From: Hymenobacter metallilatus
GTDB taxonomy: Bacteria > Bacteroidota > Bacteroidia > Cytophagales > Hymenobacteraceae
NCBI RefSeq assembly: GCF_003944705.1
Contig: NZ_RWIS01000001.1
Span: 62,001 to 126,000, forward strand
Length of the DNA stretch: 64,000 nucleotides
Reading direction: 5' to 3'
Shown: one piece after another, positions 9,061-17,407 of the stretch
Layout of the letters: each line of letters starts with the position of its first letter
Position numbering within the stretch: position 1 is the first letter of the stretch
Translations under genes and position numbers: made by a program
Notes under the pieces: generated by a model
Told to the model about the DNA's origin: nothing
Seen by the model: only the letters and a program-made list of their open reading frames with translations
Database searches by the model: none

Positions 9061-10485
9061 GTGAGTATCAATACCTCCGCCTCCACGCCGACGTCCCCGG
9101 CCGACGATATGCCCGCAGTGCTACCTCCCCCCGCTCCTACCACTTTACCTGAAACGGCTACTCCGGAAGCCGGCTGGCGGCAGGCCCGCACGGCTCCTTC
9201 CTTGCAGGAGGTATATGCTTCGGTGCGGGTGCCGGCTCACAATGCTTCATTCTGGCGCAAGCTGCTGGCCTTTTGGGGGCCGGGCCTGATGGTGGCCGTG
9301 GGCTACATGGACCCCGGCAACTGGGCTACTGATTTGGAGGGCGGCTCCCGCTTCGGCTACACCCTGCTGTCGGTTATCCTGATTTCCAACCTGTTTGCCA
9401 TGCTGCTCCAGCACCTGGCCGCCAAGCTGGGCATCGTAACGGGCCGCGACCTGGCCCAGGCCTGCCGCGACCATTACAGCAAGCCCGTGGCGCGGGTGCT
9501 GTGGGTGCTCTGCGAAATAGCCATTGCCGCCTGCGACCTGGCCGAAGTCATCGGCTCGGCCATTGCCCTCAACCTGTTGTTTGGGCTGCCGCTCACCTGG
9601 GGCGTGGTACTCACCATTCTGGATGTGCTGGTGGTGCTGATGTTCCAGAACAAGGGTTTTCGGGTGCTGGAAAGCATTGTGGCGGGCCTGATTGTGGTGA
9701 TTTTCGGGTGTTTCCTGTACGAAATCATCGTGTCGCGGCCCGATTGGTTCGGGATTCTGGGCGGACTGGTGCCGCAGCCGGAGGTCGTAACCACGCCGCG
9801 CATGCTCTACATTGCCATCGGTATTCTGGGGGCCACTGTGATGCCTCACAACCTATACCTGCACTCCAGCATCGTGCAAACCCGCGCCTTCGACCAGGAC
9901 GAGCCTGGCAAGCGCATGGCCATCAAGTTTGCCACCATCGACAGCACGGTGGCGTTGTTTCTGGCCTTCTTCGTGAATGCCGCCATCCTGATTACGGCCG
10001 CCGCTGCCTTCCACACCAACGGCCTCCAGGACGTGGCCGATATCCACGATGCCCACAAGCTGCTGGCCCCGGTACTGGGCGCGGGCGCGGCCTCGGTGGT
10101 GTTTGCGGTGGCTTTGCTGGCCTCGGGCCAGAACTCCACCCTCACCGGTACCCTGGCCGGGCAGATTGTAATGGAAGGCTTTCTGAACCTGCGGCTGAAA
10201 CCCTGGCTGCGCCGCCTCATCACGCGCAGTATTGCAGTGGTGCCGGCTTTCATCGTGGCGCTGCTGTACGGCGAGAAGGGCACCGGTGAACTACTAGTGC
10301 TCAGTCAGGTAATCCTGTCGTTGCAGCTCAGCTTCGCGGTGGTGCCCCTGGTGGTATTTACCGGTAGCAAGGCCAAAATGGGCGTTTTCGTGAACAAACC
10401 CTGGCTGCAAACGGTGGCCTGGGTGGTGTCGGGCATCATCATCACCCTCAATGCCTACCTGCTGTACCAGACGTTTTTTGGGTAG
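9061..10485 (+). CDS. mntH: Nramp-family divalent metal (manganese/iron) importer MntH
   Basis: Product of 474 aa if the GTG at 9061 is used. Proton-coupled Mn2+/Fe2+ uptake across the inner membrane. Helix 1 carries the metal-binding D84-P-G-N87 motif ([10 protein letters not shown]) and helix 6 carries [14 protein letters not shown] with M261 and H263, the two unwound-helix motifs that coordinate metal in Nramp. About eleven helices follow a hydrophilic Pro/Thr-rich N-terminal tail of ~60 residues. The start is uncertain: the ATG at 9109 would shorten the tail by 16 residues and would suit a promoter with a TTTCTTTG -7 element at 9054-9061, placing the operator between -33 and -7. The next two genes on this strand (TonB receptor and barrel) suggest an envelope-wide manganese or iron uptake set. 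Confidence 0.92.
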   Translation: MSINTSASTPTSPADDMPAVLPPPAPTTLPETATPEAGWRQARTAPSLQEVYASVRVPAHNASFWRKLLAFWGPGLMVAVGYMDPGNWATDLEGGSRFGYTLLSVILISNLFAMLLQHLAAKLGIVTGRDLAQACRDHYSKPVARVLWVLCEIAIAACDLAEVIGSAIALNLLFGLPLTWGVVLTILDVLVVLMFQNKGFRVLESIVAGLIVVIFGCFLYEIIVSRPDWFGILGGLVPQPEVVTTPRMLYIAIGILGATVMPHNLYLHSSIVQTRAFDQDEPGKRMAIKFATIDSTVALFLAFFVNAAILITAAAAFHTNGLQDVADIHDAHKLLAPVLGAGAASVVFAVALLASGQNSTLTGTLAGQIVMEGFLNLRLKPWLRRLITRSIAVVPAFIVALLYGEKGTGELLVLSQVILSLQLSFAVVPLVVFTGSKAKMGVFVNKPWLQTVAWVVSGIIITLNAYLLYQTFFG

Positions 10486-10573
10486 AATGTGTACCCCGGA
10501 GCTGTGCTTCGGCCCGCGCTTGTGAGTAATTGCCCTCTTGCCGAGCCGGAGCACAGCTCCGGGGTACACGTTC
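10485..10573. repeat. Long inverted repeat (GTACCCCGGAGC class) after mntH
   Basis: Left arm GTGTACCCCGGAGCTGTGC and right arm GCACAGCTCCGGGGTACAC flank a ~37-bp loop. The left end overlaps the last base of the mntH stop codon. Probably a REP-type palindrome that can also end mntH transcription. It differs in sequence from the GTCATGC family found elsewhere in the window. Confidence 0.8.
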
Positions 10574-10621
10574 TGTTAGTGTAAACCAGCGTGCTAACCC
10601 ACGCTTTTTTTACCAGCCTTG

Positions 10622-10639
10622 ATTTAGACTTGTCTAAAT
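10622..10639. promoter_or_regulatory. Putative MntR/DtxR-type operator before the TonB receptor
   Basis: ATTTAGACTTGTCTAAAT, an 18-bp site with perfect 8-bp arms around TT, 23 bp before the receptor start. A TTG at 10619-10621 directly upstream could be the -33 element, which would put the operator inside the promoter. The arms match the mntH site except at one position. Confidence 0.68.
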
Positions 10640-10661
10640 AAATTCACCAGCTCTTCCTAAA

Positions 10662-13130
10662 ATGAAACCACTTCTGCTATTCTTTTTTCTGTTGATAACC
10701 TTATCAGGCCAGGCGCAAACCACCGGAGCAGTGCAGGGCACGGTGCAGGCGGCCGGCCAGCCGGTGCCGTTTGCCAGCGTGGGGCTGAAAGGCAGCGGGC
10801 AGGGCGTAACGGCCGATGAGGCCGGCCGCTTTGCGCTGCCGGGCCTGGCTGCCGGGCCGTATCGGCTGGTGGTGAGTGCCGTCGGGTTTCAGCCCCAGGA
10901 ACGCCCGCTCACCATCGTGGCCGGCCAGACCATTACCGTGAGCCTGCGACTAAACGCGGTGCCGGCGGCTTTAGCTGAGGTGGTGGTAACGGGCGTGAGC
11001 CGGGCTACGGAGTTGCGGAAAAGCGCGGTGCCGGTGGCAGTGTTGAGCAAGCGGGAAGTGAACCTGAACAGCAACGGCAACCTCATTGACGCGGCCGTGA
11101 AGGGCGTGCCGGGCCTGAGTGCCGTGACTACCGGCTCCAACATCAGCAAGCCGTTTATCCGGGGGCTGGGCTATAACCGCGTGCTTACCTTGTACAACGG
11201 GCTGCGCCAGGAGGGCCAGCAGTGGGGCGACGAGCACGGCATCGAAATCGACCAGTACGACATTGACCGGATTGAAGTGGTGAAAGGTCCGGCCAGTCTG
11301 ATTTACGGTTCCGATGCCGTGGCGGGCGTCATCAACATGCTGCCGAGGCTGCCTAATGGGTCGGCCGGACGGCTGCACGGCGAGGCGCTGTCGGAGTACC
11401 AGACTAATAATAACCTCATCGGCACCTCTCTGGGGCTGCATTACAACCAGCGCGGCTGGCAGTACGCGGCGCGGGGCTCCTACCGGCTGGCCCAGGCCTA
11501 CCGCAACGTGCTGGAAGGCCGCGTGTACGGCACCGCGTTCCGGGAACTGAACCTGACCGGGCTGGCGGGCGTGGAGAAAACCTGGGGCAGCACCCACCTC
11601 ACGGCCACGCTCTACGACAACTTCCAGGAAATTCCCGACGGCAGCCGCGACTCCCTGAGCCGGCACTTTACCCGCCAGGTGTGCGAAGGCGAGCAGGACG
11701 ACATCAAAAACCGGCCGCTGGTGCCGACGGCCGAGCTGGCAACTTACCGCATCAACCCGCTGCATCAGCGCATTCAGCACTACCGCCTGCTGAGCCGCAC
11801 CCGTCTGCGGCTGGGACCCGGCGAGTTGCACGCGCTGTTGGGGGCGCAGCAGAACCTGCGCCGCGAGTACAACCACCCCACCGCGCCCAACCAGGCCGGC
11901 CTGGCCGTGGCCCTGAATACCTACAACTACGACCTGCGCTACGCTGCTCCCGCCTGGCACGGTCTGGAAGCCACCGTGGGCCTGAACGGTATGCACCAGC
12001 GCAACCAGAATCAAGACGCCACCGATTTTCCCATTCCCGACTACCAGCTGACCGACGTAGGAGGCTTCGGCTACCTGAAAAAAACCTTCGGCCAGCTCGA
12101 CCTGTCCGGGGGCCTGCGCTACGATACTCGCCTGCTCCGCTGGGCCGATTTCTACGTGGGTCCCAATCCTGCTACGGGCTTCGAGGGGCAGCTGTCGGCC
12201 GCTGAGGCCGGGGGGCGGGCTCCGCAGTTCGCGGCGTTTCGGGCGCGGTACGGGGGGCTTTCGGCGAGTCTGGGGGCTACCTACAGCTTCTCGGAGCGTT
12301 GGGTGCTGCGAGCCAACGTGGCGCGGGGCTATCGGGCTCCCAACATCACGGAGGTCGGCTCCAACGGCCTCGACCCGGGGGCGCACATTGTGTACTTAGG
12401 CAACCGCAGCTTCGGGCCGGAGTTCAGTTTGCAGCAGGATATTGGCCTGAGCGCCTACCTGCCCGATGCCGAGCTGAGTGCCAGCGTGTTCAACAACCAC
12501 CTCAACAACTACATCTACCAGGCCCGCCTGACGGATGCGGCCGGGCAGCCGGTGGTCATTGTGCCGGGCAACGCTACCTACCAGTACCAGCAGGGCCGGG
12601 CGCAACTGTATGGCGGCGAGCTGACGGTAAACCTGCACCCCCAGGCCGCGCCGGCCTGGGCCCTCAGCAACAGCCTGGCCTACGTAACGGGCCTGAACCG
12701 GGCCGCCGACCAGGTGGAAACCCACGGCACGGCCGCCCGCTACCTGCCCCTGATTCCGCCGCTGCGCACCCGCACCGAGCTGCGCCTGACCCAGCAACGT
12801 GCCCGGGGCCGCTTTGCCAATGCCTACCTGCGGGCCGTACTCGACTATAACGCTCCGCAAAACCGTTTCTACGCCCTCGACGACACCGAAACCCGCACGG
12901 CCGGCTATGCCCTGCTGGGCCTGGGCGCGGGCACCGGCCTGCTGGGCGGCCCCGACAAGCGCGAGGTGCTTCAGCTGTTCGTGCAGCTCGATAACGCCTT
13001 CAACACGGTGTACCAATCCCACCTCAACCGGCTGAAATACTTTGAGTACTACGCGGCCGCGCCCAACGGGCGGCGAGGCATTTACAACCAGGGCCGCAAC
13101 TTCAGTGTGAAGGTGGTGGTGCCGTTCTAG
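10662..13130 (+). CDS. TonB-dependent outer-membrane receptor, probably for a metal or metal complex
   Basis: Product of 822 aa. Signal peptide 1-18 (LSGQA before QTTGAV). Residues ~22-105 form a carboxypeptidase-regulatory-like beta-sandwich (VQGTVQAAGQPVPFASVGL to VSLRLNAV), common at the N-terminus of Bacteroidota receptors. The plug follows from EVVVTGVSRATELRKSAVPV with IEVVKGPASLIYGSDAVAGVIN. The 22-strand barrel fills the rest, with ARGYRAPNITEVG, and the chain ends in the outer-membrane signature NFSVKVVVPF with terminal Phe. TonB-ExbBD energy is assumed. Lying after mntH and under the same palindrome type, it is likely a manganese or iron receptor; the ligand cannot be read from sequence. 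No SusD partner is present, which argues against a glycan system. Confidence 0.9.
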   Translation: MKPLLLFFFLLITLSGQAQTTGAVQGTVQAAGQPVPFASVGLKGSGQGVTADEAGRFALPGLAAGPYRLVVSAVGFQPQERPLTIVAGQTITVSLRLNAVPAALAEVVVTGVSRATELRKSAVPVAVLSKREVNLNSNGNLIDAAVKGVPGLSAVTTGSNISKPFIRGLGYNRVLTLYNGLRQEGQQWGDEHGIEIDQYDIDRIEVVKGPASLIYGSDAVAGVINMLPRLPNGSAGRLHGEALSEYQTNNNLIGTSLGLHYNQRGWQYAARGSYRLAQAYRNVLEGRVYGTAFRELNLTGLAGVEKTWGSTHLTATLYDNFQEIPDGSRDSLSRHFTRQVCEGEQDDIKNRPLVPTAELATYRINPLHQRIQHYRLLSRTRLRLGPGELHALLGAQQNLRREYNHPTAPNQAGLAVALNTYNYDLRYAAPAWHGLEATVGLNGMHQRNQNQDATDFPIPDYQLTDVGGFGYLKKTFGQLDLSGGLRYDTRLLRWADFYVGPNPATGFEGQLSAAEAGGRAPQFAAFRARYGGLSASLGATYSFSERWVLRANVARGYRAPNITEVGSNGLDPGAHIVYLGNRSFGPEFSLQQDIGLSAYLPDAELSASVFNNHLNNYIYQARLTDAAGQPVVIVPGNATYQYQQGRAQLYGGELTVNLHPQAAPAWALSNSLAYVTGLNRAADQVETHGTAARYLPLIPPLRTRTELRLTQQRARGRFANAYLRAVLDYNAPQNRFYALDDTETRTAGYALLGLGAGTGLLGGPDKREVLQLFVQLDNAFNTVYQSHLNRLKYFEYYAAAPNGRRGIYNQGRNFSVKVVVPF

Positions 13131-13213
13131 CCGTAAGCACGGGGCTGATGACGGTTTTCGGACCGTTTGCGTACAAGCCGCACTGTTCTGCTTCTTCTCC
13201 CCTCGTTGTACTC

Positions 13214-14077
13214 GTGACTACTTCCCGCTCTTTACTCGCCTTACTGGCCCTGCTGGGCGCGGCCGAAACCGCGCAGGCCCAGGACAAACCGGCCTCCTGC
13301 CCCTACGATTCGGCCCACTTCGACCTGTTCAAGCCAGTGCCGCGCAACCGGCTCCGGCCGCTGCGCCCCGACCGCCCCGGTGTTACGGAAAGTCCATTTA
13401 CAGTGGATGCCGGCCATTTTCAGACCGAAACCGACGCTCTGCGCCTCATCAACGGGCGCGACGACGATATCCGGAGCCGGGAGTGGAAGGCGGCCTACAC
13501 CACGCTCAAGTTGGGTTTGAGCCGACGCACTGACGTGCAGCTGGAAGTGCCGCTCTATAAGGTTTCCAAGGAGCGGCAGGCCACCGAAACCACCTGGCAA
13601 CGGGCCGCAGGCTTCGGCGACCTGGCGTTGCGGGTAAAGCATAACTTTCTCGGCGACGACCAAGAAGGGCCCGTTGCCGTGGCGGTGGTGGCCTACACCC
13701 GCCTGCCCACCGGCGGCCAGGCCGGCAGCGGCGGCGTAGAGGGCGGCCTGATTCTGCCCGTCAACATAGAATTACCCGATAATTTCAACCTCGACGTGCA
13801 GGTGGAATCGGACCTGAACTACGACCGGGAAACCGGCCGGCTCTACGTGCAGGTAATGCCCTCCATTGCCCTCGACCACGAATTCAATGAGGTCTTCAGC
13901 TTTCTGGTGGAGGGCGTAACGCGCTGGGACGCGCAGCAGTCCGGCTGGCGCACTTCGGTGAACGTGGCTCCTATTTTCACCGTCAACCCCAATCTGCAAT
14001 TCGATTTCGGGGCCCACCTCGCACTCAACAAGGAAACCGACCGGGAATTCTTCGTGGGCTTCACGTTTCGGCGGTAA
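13214..14077 (+). CDS. Outer-membrane beta-barrel transporter-like protein of the metal block
   Basis: Product of 287 aa if the GTG at 13214 is used. That start gives MTTSRSLLALLALLG with cleavage after AQA and a mature N-terminus QDKPASCPYD. The ATG at 13148 would add a 22-residue non-signal segment. The body is mostly amphipathic beta strands: RPDRPGVTESPFTVDAGHFQ, then GLSRRTDVQLEVPLYKV and AYTRLPTGGQAGSGGVEGG. This matches the family often annotated as transporter or MetA-pathway-of-phenol-degradation outer-membrane protein. The chain ends FVGFTFRR. It begins 83 bp after the TonB receptor with no obvious terminator between, so the two are probably cotranscribed and metal-regulated. Function in metal handling is inferred from context only. 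Confidence 0.7.
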   Translation: MTTSRSLLALLALLGAAETAQAQDKPASCPYDSAHFDLFKPVPRNRLRPLRPDRPGVTESPFTVDAGHFQTETDALRLINGRDDDIRSREWKAAYTTLKLGLSRRTDVQLEVPLYKVSKERQATETTWQRAAGFGDLALRVKHNFLGDDQEGPVAVAVVAYTRLPTGGQAGSGGVEGGLILPVNIELPDNFNLDVQVESDLNYDRETGRLYVQVMPSIALDHEFNEVFSFLVEGVTRWDAQQSGWRTSVNVAPIFTVNPNLQFDFGAHLALNKETDREFFVGFTFRR

Positions 14078-14181
14078 GGTTGGTTTTTGGTTGTTGGTTG
14101 TTGGTTTTTCGTTTTTTGATGAGTGACCACAACTGGATTTCAGCATCGAAAAACAAAAAACCAACAACCAAAAACCAACCT
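14077..14181. repeat. GGTTTTTGG-type inverted repeat filling a convergent intergenic space
   Basis: Left arm AGGTTGGTTTTTGGTTGTTG, right arm ACAACCAAAAACCAACCT, with a second paired section TTTTTCGTT...TTGATG/CATCGAAAAAC. The repeat runs exactly from the last base of one stop codon to the first base of the opposing one. It can act as a bidirectional terminator. Confidence 0.8.
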
Positions 14182-15389
14182 CACACCAGCCCGCGCAGCC
14201 GCTCGAACCGGCTCCCCAGAATGGCCGTGTCGTCGGCCTGGAGCCAGTCGTGGAGGATGGTGGCGTAGAGGCTGCGGAAGTCGAGCTGGTGGCGCAGGTC
14301 GCCGTCGAGGAGGTTTGCTAGGTCGGGGGCGGCGTTAAGGATGCCTTTTTGCCGGAGGCCGCCGCCCAGCAGCAGCACGTTGTTGGCCGTGCCGTGGTCG
14401 GTGCCGTTGCTGGCGTTCTGGGTTACGCGGCGGCCGAATTCCGAAAACACCAGCACCAGCGTATCGTCGAAGTTGCCGGCCTTCTGCAAATCCTCTACGA
14501 ACGAGCCCAGGCCTTCCGACAAGTCGCCGAGGAGCTTGCCCTGCTGCTCCTGCTGGCGGACGTGGGTGTCGAAACCAGTGAGCGACACGTAGAACACCCG
14601 GGAGCCCACGCCGGAATTAATCAGCTCGGCAGTGGTTTTGAGGTTACGGCCGAACTCCGTATTCGGGTACGCCACCGCCGACTTGTACATCTTGCTGGTC
14701 TGGTACAGGTAGTCAGCCGATGAGGCCGTTTCGGCCAGCGTCTTGTACAGATAATCCAGCTCCGCTACCGCGCCCAGCGGCTTTTCGCCGCTCACCTGGG
14801 CCAGAAAACGGCTTTGGGTCAGCTGGTGAAACTTCTCGGGGTTCTTCAGGGCCAGGCCTTTGCGCAGGTCGCCCTTCATGGCCAGACTCAGTGTGTCGTC
14901 TACCTCCAGCCCGTTGTAAGGCAGCTGGCAGGCGGGGCAGTTCGAGTCGAGGTAGCGGCCGAGCCAGCCGGTGCTCAGGTACTGATCCGAAGCCGAGCCG
15001 CTCTGCCAGATGTCCATGGAGCGGAAGTGCGAACGGTCGGGGTTGGGGTAGCCCACCGAGTTGAACACGGCCACGTGGCCCTGGTCGTAGAGGCCTTTGA
15101 GGCGCGTCATGGCCGGGTTGAAACCCAGACCGTTATCCAGGGTCAGAATCCCGCGCTGGGGCCGGATACCGAGCGTGGGCCGGGCCTTGTAGTACAGGTC
15201 GTTTTCGTAGGGAATGACGGTATTGAGGCCGTCGTTGCCGCCGCCCAGCTGCACCACCACCAGCCGGCGGCCCCGCGCGTCGCGCAGGTCGCGCAGACCC
15301 TGGCTATCCAGCGCGTGCAGAAACTTGGGCACAAACAGCAGGCTGCTGGCCAGAACGGAGGATTTGAGGAAGTCGCGGCGGGAAGTCAT
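14181..15389 (-). CDS. DUF1501 protein (Tat-exported, sulfatase-like fold)
   Basis: Product of 402 aa. The N-terminus MTSRRDFLKSSVLASSLLF is a twin-arginine signal with an SRRDFLK motif, so the protein is exported folded. Family-typical segments follow: LVVVQLGGGNDGLNTVIPY, ALFNSVGYPNPDRSHFRSMD IWQSG, a TGFDTH metal-binding-like motif, and VFSEFGRRVTQNASNGTDHGTAN near the C-terminus. DUF1501 proteins are related to alkaline-phosphatase/sulfatase folds; their substrates are largely unknown. It lies downstream of the DUF1800 gene on the same strand, the usual pairing, separated here by a 115-bp palindromic repeat. Confidence 0.9.
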   Translation of the reverse strand: MTSRRDFLKSSVLASSLLFVPKFLHALDSQGLRDLRDARGRRLVVVQLGGGNDGLNTVIPYENDLYYKARPTLGIRPQRGILTLDNGLGFNPAMTRLKGLYDQGHVAVFNSVGYPNPDRSHFRSMDIWQSGSASDQYLSTGWLGRYLDSNCPACQLPYNGLEVDDTLSLAMKGDLRKGLALKNPEKFHQLTQSRFLAQVSGEKPLGAVAELDYLYKTLAETASSADYLYQTSKMYKSAVAYPNTEFGRNLKTTAELINSGVGSRVFYVSLTGFDTHVRQQEQQGKLLGDLSEGLGSFVEDLQKAGNFDDTLVLVFSEFGRRVTQNASNGTDHGTANNVLLLGGGLRQKGILNAAPDLANLLDGDLRHQLDFRSLYATILHDWLQADDTAILGSRFERLRGLV

Positions 15390-15403
15390 TTGGGTTAGGT
15401 TGG

Positions 15404-15518
15404 GTCATGCTGAGCGAAGTGCAACGAAGCCGAAGCATCTCTACCTCTGGCTAACTGATTAGCATTGTAACGAAGCGGTAGAGATGCTTCGGCTTCGTTG
15501 CACTTCGCTCAGCATGAC
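15404..15518. repeat. REP-type palindrome, GTCATGCTGAGCG family, copy A
   Basis: Perfect 42-bp arms (starting GTCATGCTGAGCGAAGTGCA and ending with its complement) around a ~31-bp loop. It sits between the DUF1800 and DUF1501 genes. Related copies are at 21200, 28089, 34311, 42337 and, degraded, 26813. Confidence 0.92.
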
Positions 15519-15549
15519 GGTCTATATTCATTCCTAGCAGCCCCCATTC

Positions 15550-17112
15550 TTACATTAACTGATATTCCGGCAGGCTCAGCAGGCTCGTCACCATCGTGCG
15601 GAGGCGGGCTTCGGCGGGGACTTTGGCGGCGGCTTGCTGGATGAGGGCCAGGTTGTCGGGGCGGAGCGGGGTTTGCAGCAGGAACTGGCCGAGCTGAGCG
15701 GCCTGCTGGGCGGGGGGCGTGCGAGCCAGCAGAGCCTGCACCGGGGCCAGGCGCACGGTGGCTTTCACCGGCTGCTGCAAGGTGCGGTCGGCCCGGCTGA
15801 GGTTGGGCGCCAGGTCATTTTCGTCCTGCTTGAGCGCCACGCTGAATTCGGCGTTTTTGAGCAGCACCGCGGGCAATTGCAGGCGGTACAGCAGGCTGGA
15901 AGAGTCAATCCAGTTGCGGCCGCCGGGCCAGCCGGCCACGTTGGGCGGCTGAAACAGCGTCTGCCCCAGCGCCTTCTGAAACACAATGAGCGGCCGGTCG
16001 TCCACGAGTTGCAGCCCCAGGGTGCGCTTGATGCCCGCCAGCAGCTCCACGGGCGACTTGATGCGAGTACCCACATTGGCCGGCTCGTAAAACCAGTCGG
16101 CCGAAAACATCCGCTCCAGCAAGTACCGCACGTCGTAGCCGCTCTGGAAAAACGCCCGCGCCAGCGGCCCGATATGCGCCGGGTTGGGCACATCGTTCAC
16201 GAAAAACCGGTAGAGCTTGGTGGTAATGAACTCGGCGCAGGCCGGTTGCTCCAGGATAATCTTCAGTACGTCCTCGCCCCCGAAGTTGCCGGTGCGACCC
16301 AGGAAGGTTTTGGGGCCGTCGTCGTGCTGCCGCTCCCGAAACACGAAGGCTCCCTGCGCATCGTAGCCCCAGCCCGTAAAGGCCCGGGCTGCCTCCTTCA
16401 CATCGGTTTCCGAGTAGTGGCCCCGACCCAGGGTGAACAGCTCCATTACCTCGCGGGCGAAGTTCTCGTTGGGGTGCTGCTTGCGGTTTTGCTGGTTGTT
16501 GAGGAATTGGAGCATGGCCGGCTCCTTGCTCACGGCCAGCAGCAACTCGCCAAATTTGCCCAGAGCCAGTTGCCGGATGGTGTTATTGAGATGCAAAGCC
16601 GCATCGGGCCGGCGCACCTGGCAGGCAAAATGCCCGTGCCAGAACAGCGTCAGCTTCTCCCGCAGCTGGGCCGGCGACGTTGCCATTTGCTTCAGCCAAC
16701 CGGTATTCATGGCATAAAAAGCCTCCCGAATGCTCCGGTTCTGTAGTTTGCGCTGCTCAGCCGTCATTTCCTGGCGGCGCAGCAACGGCGGCTGGGTGCG
16801 GCCTTTGGGTAGGGCCGAACGGGCCGGTACGGCGGCCACCGCCACCACCCGGCCGCTTTCCGGGGCCGTCTGGTCGGGCGTGGTCACCATGCTGCTTTGC
16901 GGGGTCCCGCCGCCCGGCATCACCGGCCGAAACTGCGCCAGCGGCTCGGTGTGGCGCATCTCGGGGCTATCCAACAACTCCACCTTCTCCGAAGCCTGAA
17001 GCAGCTGCCGCAGCGCCTTGCGAGGCGTGAGGCCAGCGGCCACGTCCTCGGGCCGGGGCCCAAAGCCTGCCCGCCAGTATAGGTGTTGCAGTTGCTGTTG
17101 CGTCGTCGTCAT
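15550..17112 (-). CDS. DUF1800 family protein
   Basis: Product of 520 aa from the ATG at 17112 (MTTTQQQLQHLYWRAGFGP). A start 27 bases upstream gives no better N-terminus. DUF1800 landmarks are seen: LYWRAGFGPRPEDV at the start, REKLTLFWHGHFA (about 160-172), NENFAREVMELFTLGRGHYSE (about 215-235), AFTGWGYD, the C-terminal VNDVPNPAHI and PPNVAGWPGGRNWID. No clear signal peptide is present although the partner DUF1501 is Tat-exported. The two proteins usually occur together; the biochemical role is not established. A Pro/Gly-rich insert lies at residues ~55-115. Confidence 0.9.
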   Translation of the reverse strand: MTTTQQQLQHLYWRAGFGPRPEDVAAGLTPRKALRQLLQASEKVELLDSPEMRHTEPLAQFRPVMPGGGTPQSSMVTTPDQTAPESGRVVAVAAVPARSALPKGRTQPPLLRRQEMTAEQRKLQNRSIREAFYAMNTGWLKQMATSPAQLREKLTLFWHGHFACQVRRPDAALHLNNTIRQLALGKFGELLLAVSKEPAMLQFLNNQQNRKQHPNENFAREVMELFTLGRGHYSETDVKEAARAFTGWGYDAQGAFVFRERQHDDGPKTFLGRTGNFGGEDVLKIILEQPACAEFITTKLYRFFVNDVPNPAHIGPLARAFFQSGYDVRYLLERMFSADWFYEPANVGTRIKSPVELLAGIKRTLGLQLVDDRPLIVFQKALGQTLFQPPNVAGWPGGRNWIDSSSLLYRLQLPAVLLKNAEFSVALKQDENDLAPNLSRADRTLQQPVKATVRLAPVQALLARTPPAQQAAQLGQFLLQTPLRPDNLALIQQAAAKVPAEARLRTMVTSLLSLPEYQLM

Positions 17113-17152
17113 GCCCGGTTGGACGCGGGAGCGGTGCAAGGGTTTAACCGCC

Positions 17153-17403
17153 TGTCATTGCGAGGACGAAGGACGACGCAATCCGTCCTTTTCAAAGTCT
17201 AAAGCGCCCGGATTCAACAGTCCCTTCGCTGAACGGTTGGAGAGACGCGACACTTCGCGTCTCCCGTCAGACCGACCCTCCCGTTCAACGCTGAGACGCG
17301 AAGTGTCGCGTCTCTCCAACCGTTCAGGCATTAAGGCTTTTGAACAGGTCGAAATTTTGCGCTGAGAAAAGGACGAATTGCTTCGCTCGGCTCGCAATAA
17401 CAC
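17153..17403. repeat. Nested palindromes: one inverted repeat lying inside another
   Basis: Inner element 17229-17327 has perfect 35-bp arms (CTGAACGGTTGGAGAGACGC...) around a 29-bp loop, and each arm contains GAGACGCGACACTTCGCGTC, itself nearly palindromic. The outer element has imperfect arms at 17153-17193 (TGTCATTGCGAG... CGTCCTTTTC) and 17366-17403 (GAAAAGGACG... CTCGCAATAACA). It fills the gap between the DUF1800 and lamin-tail genes. Confidence 0.88.
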
Positions 17404-17407
17404 GGTC

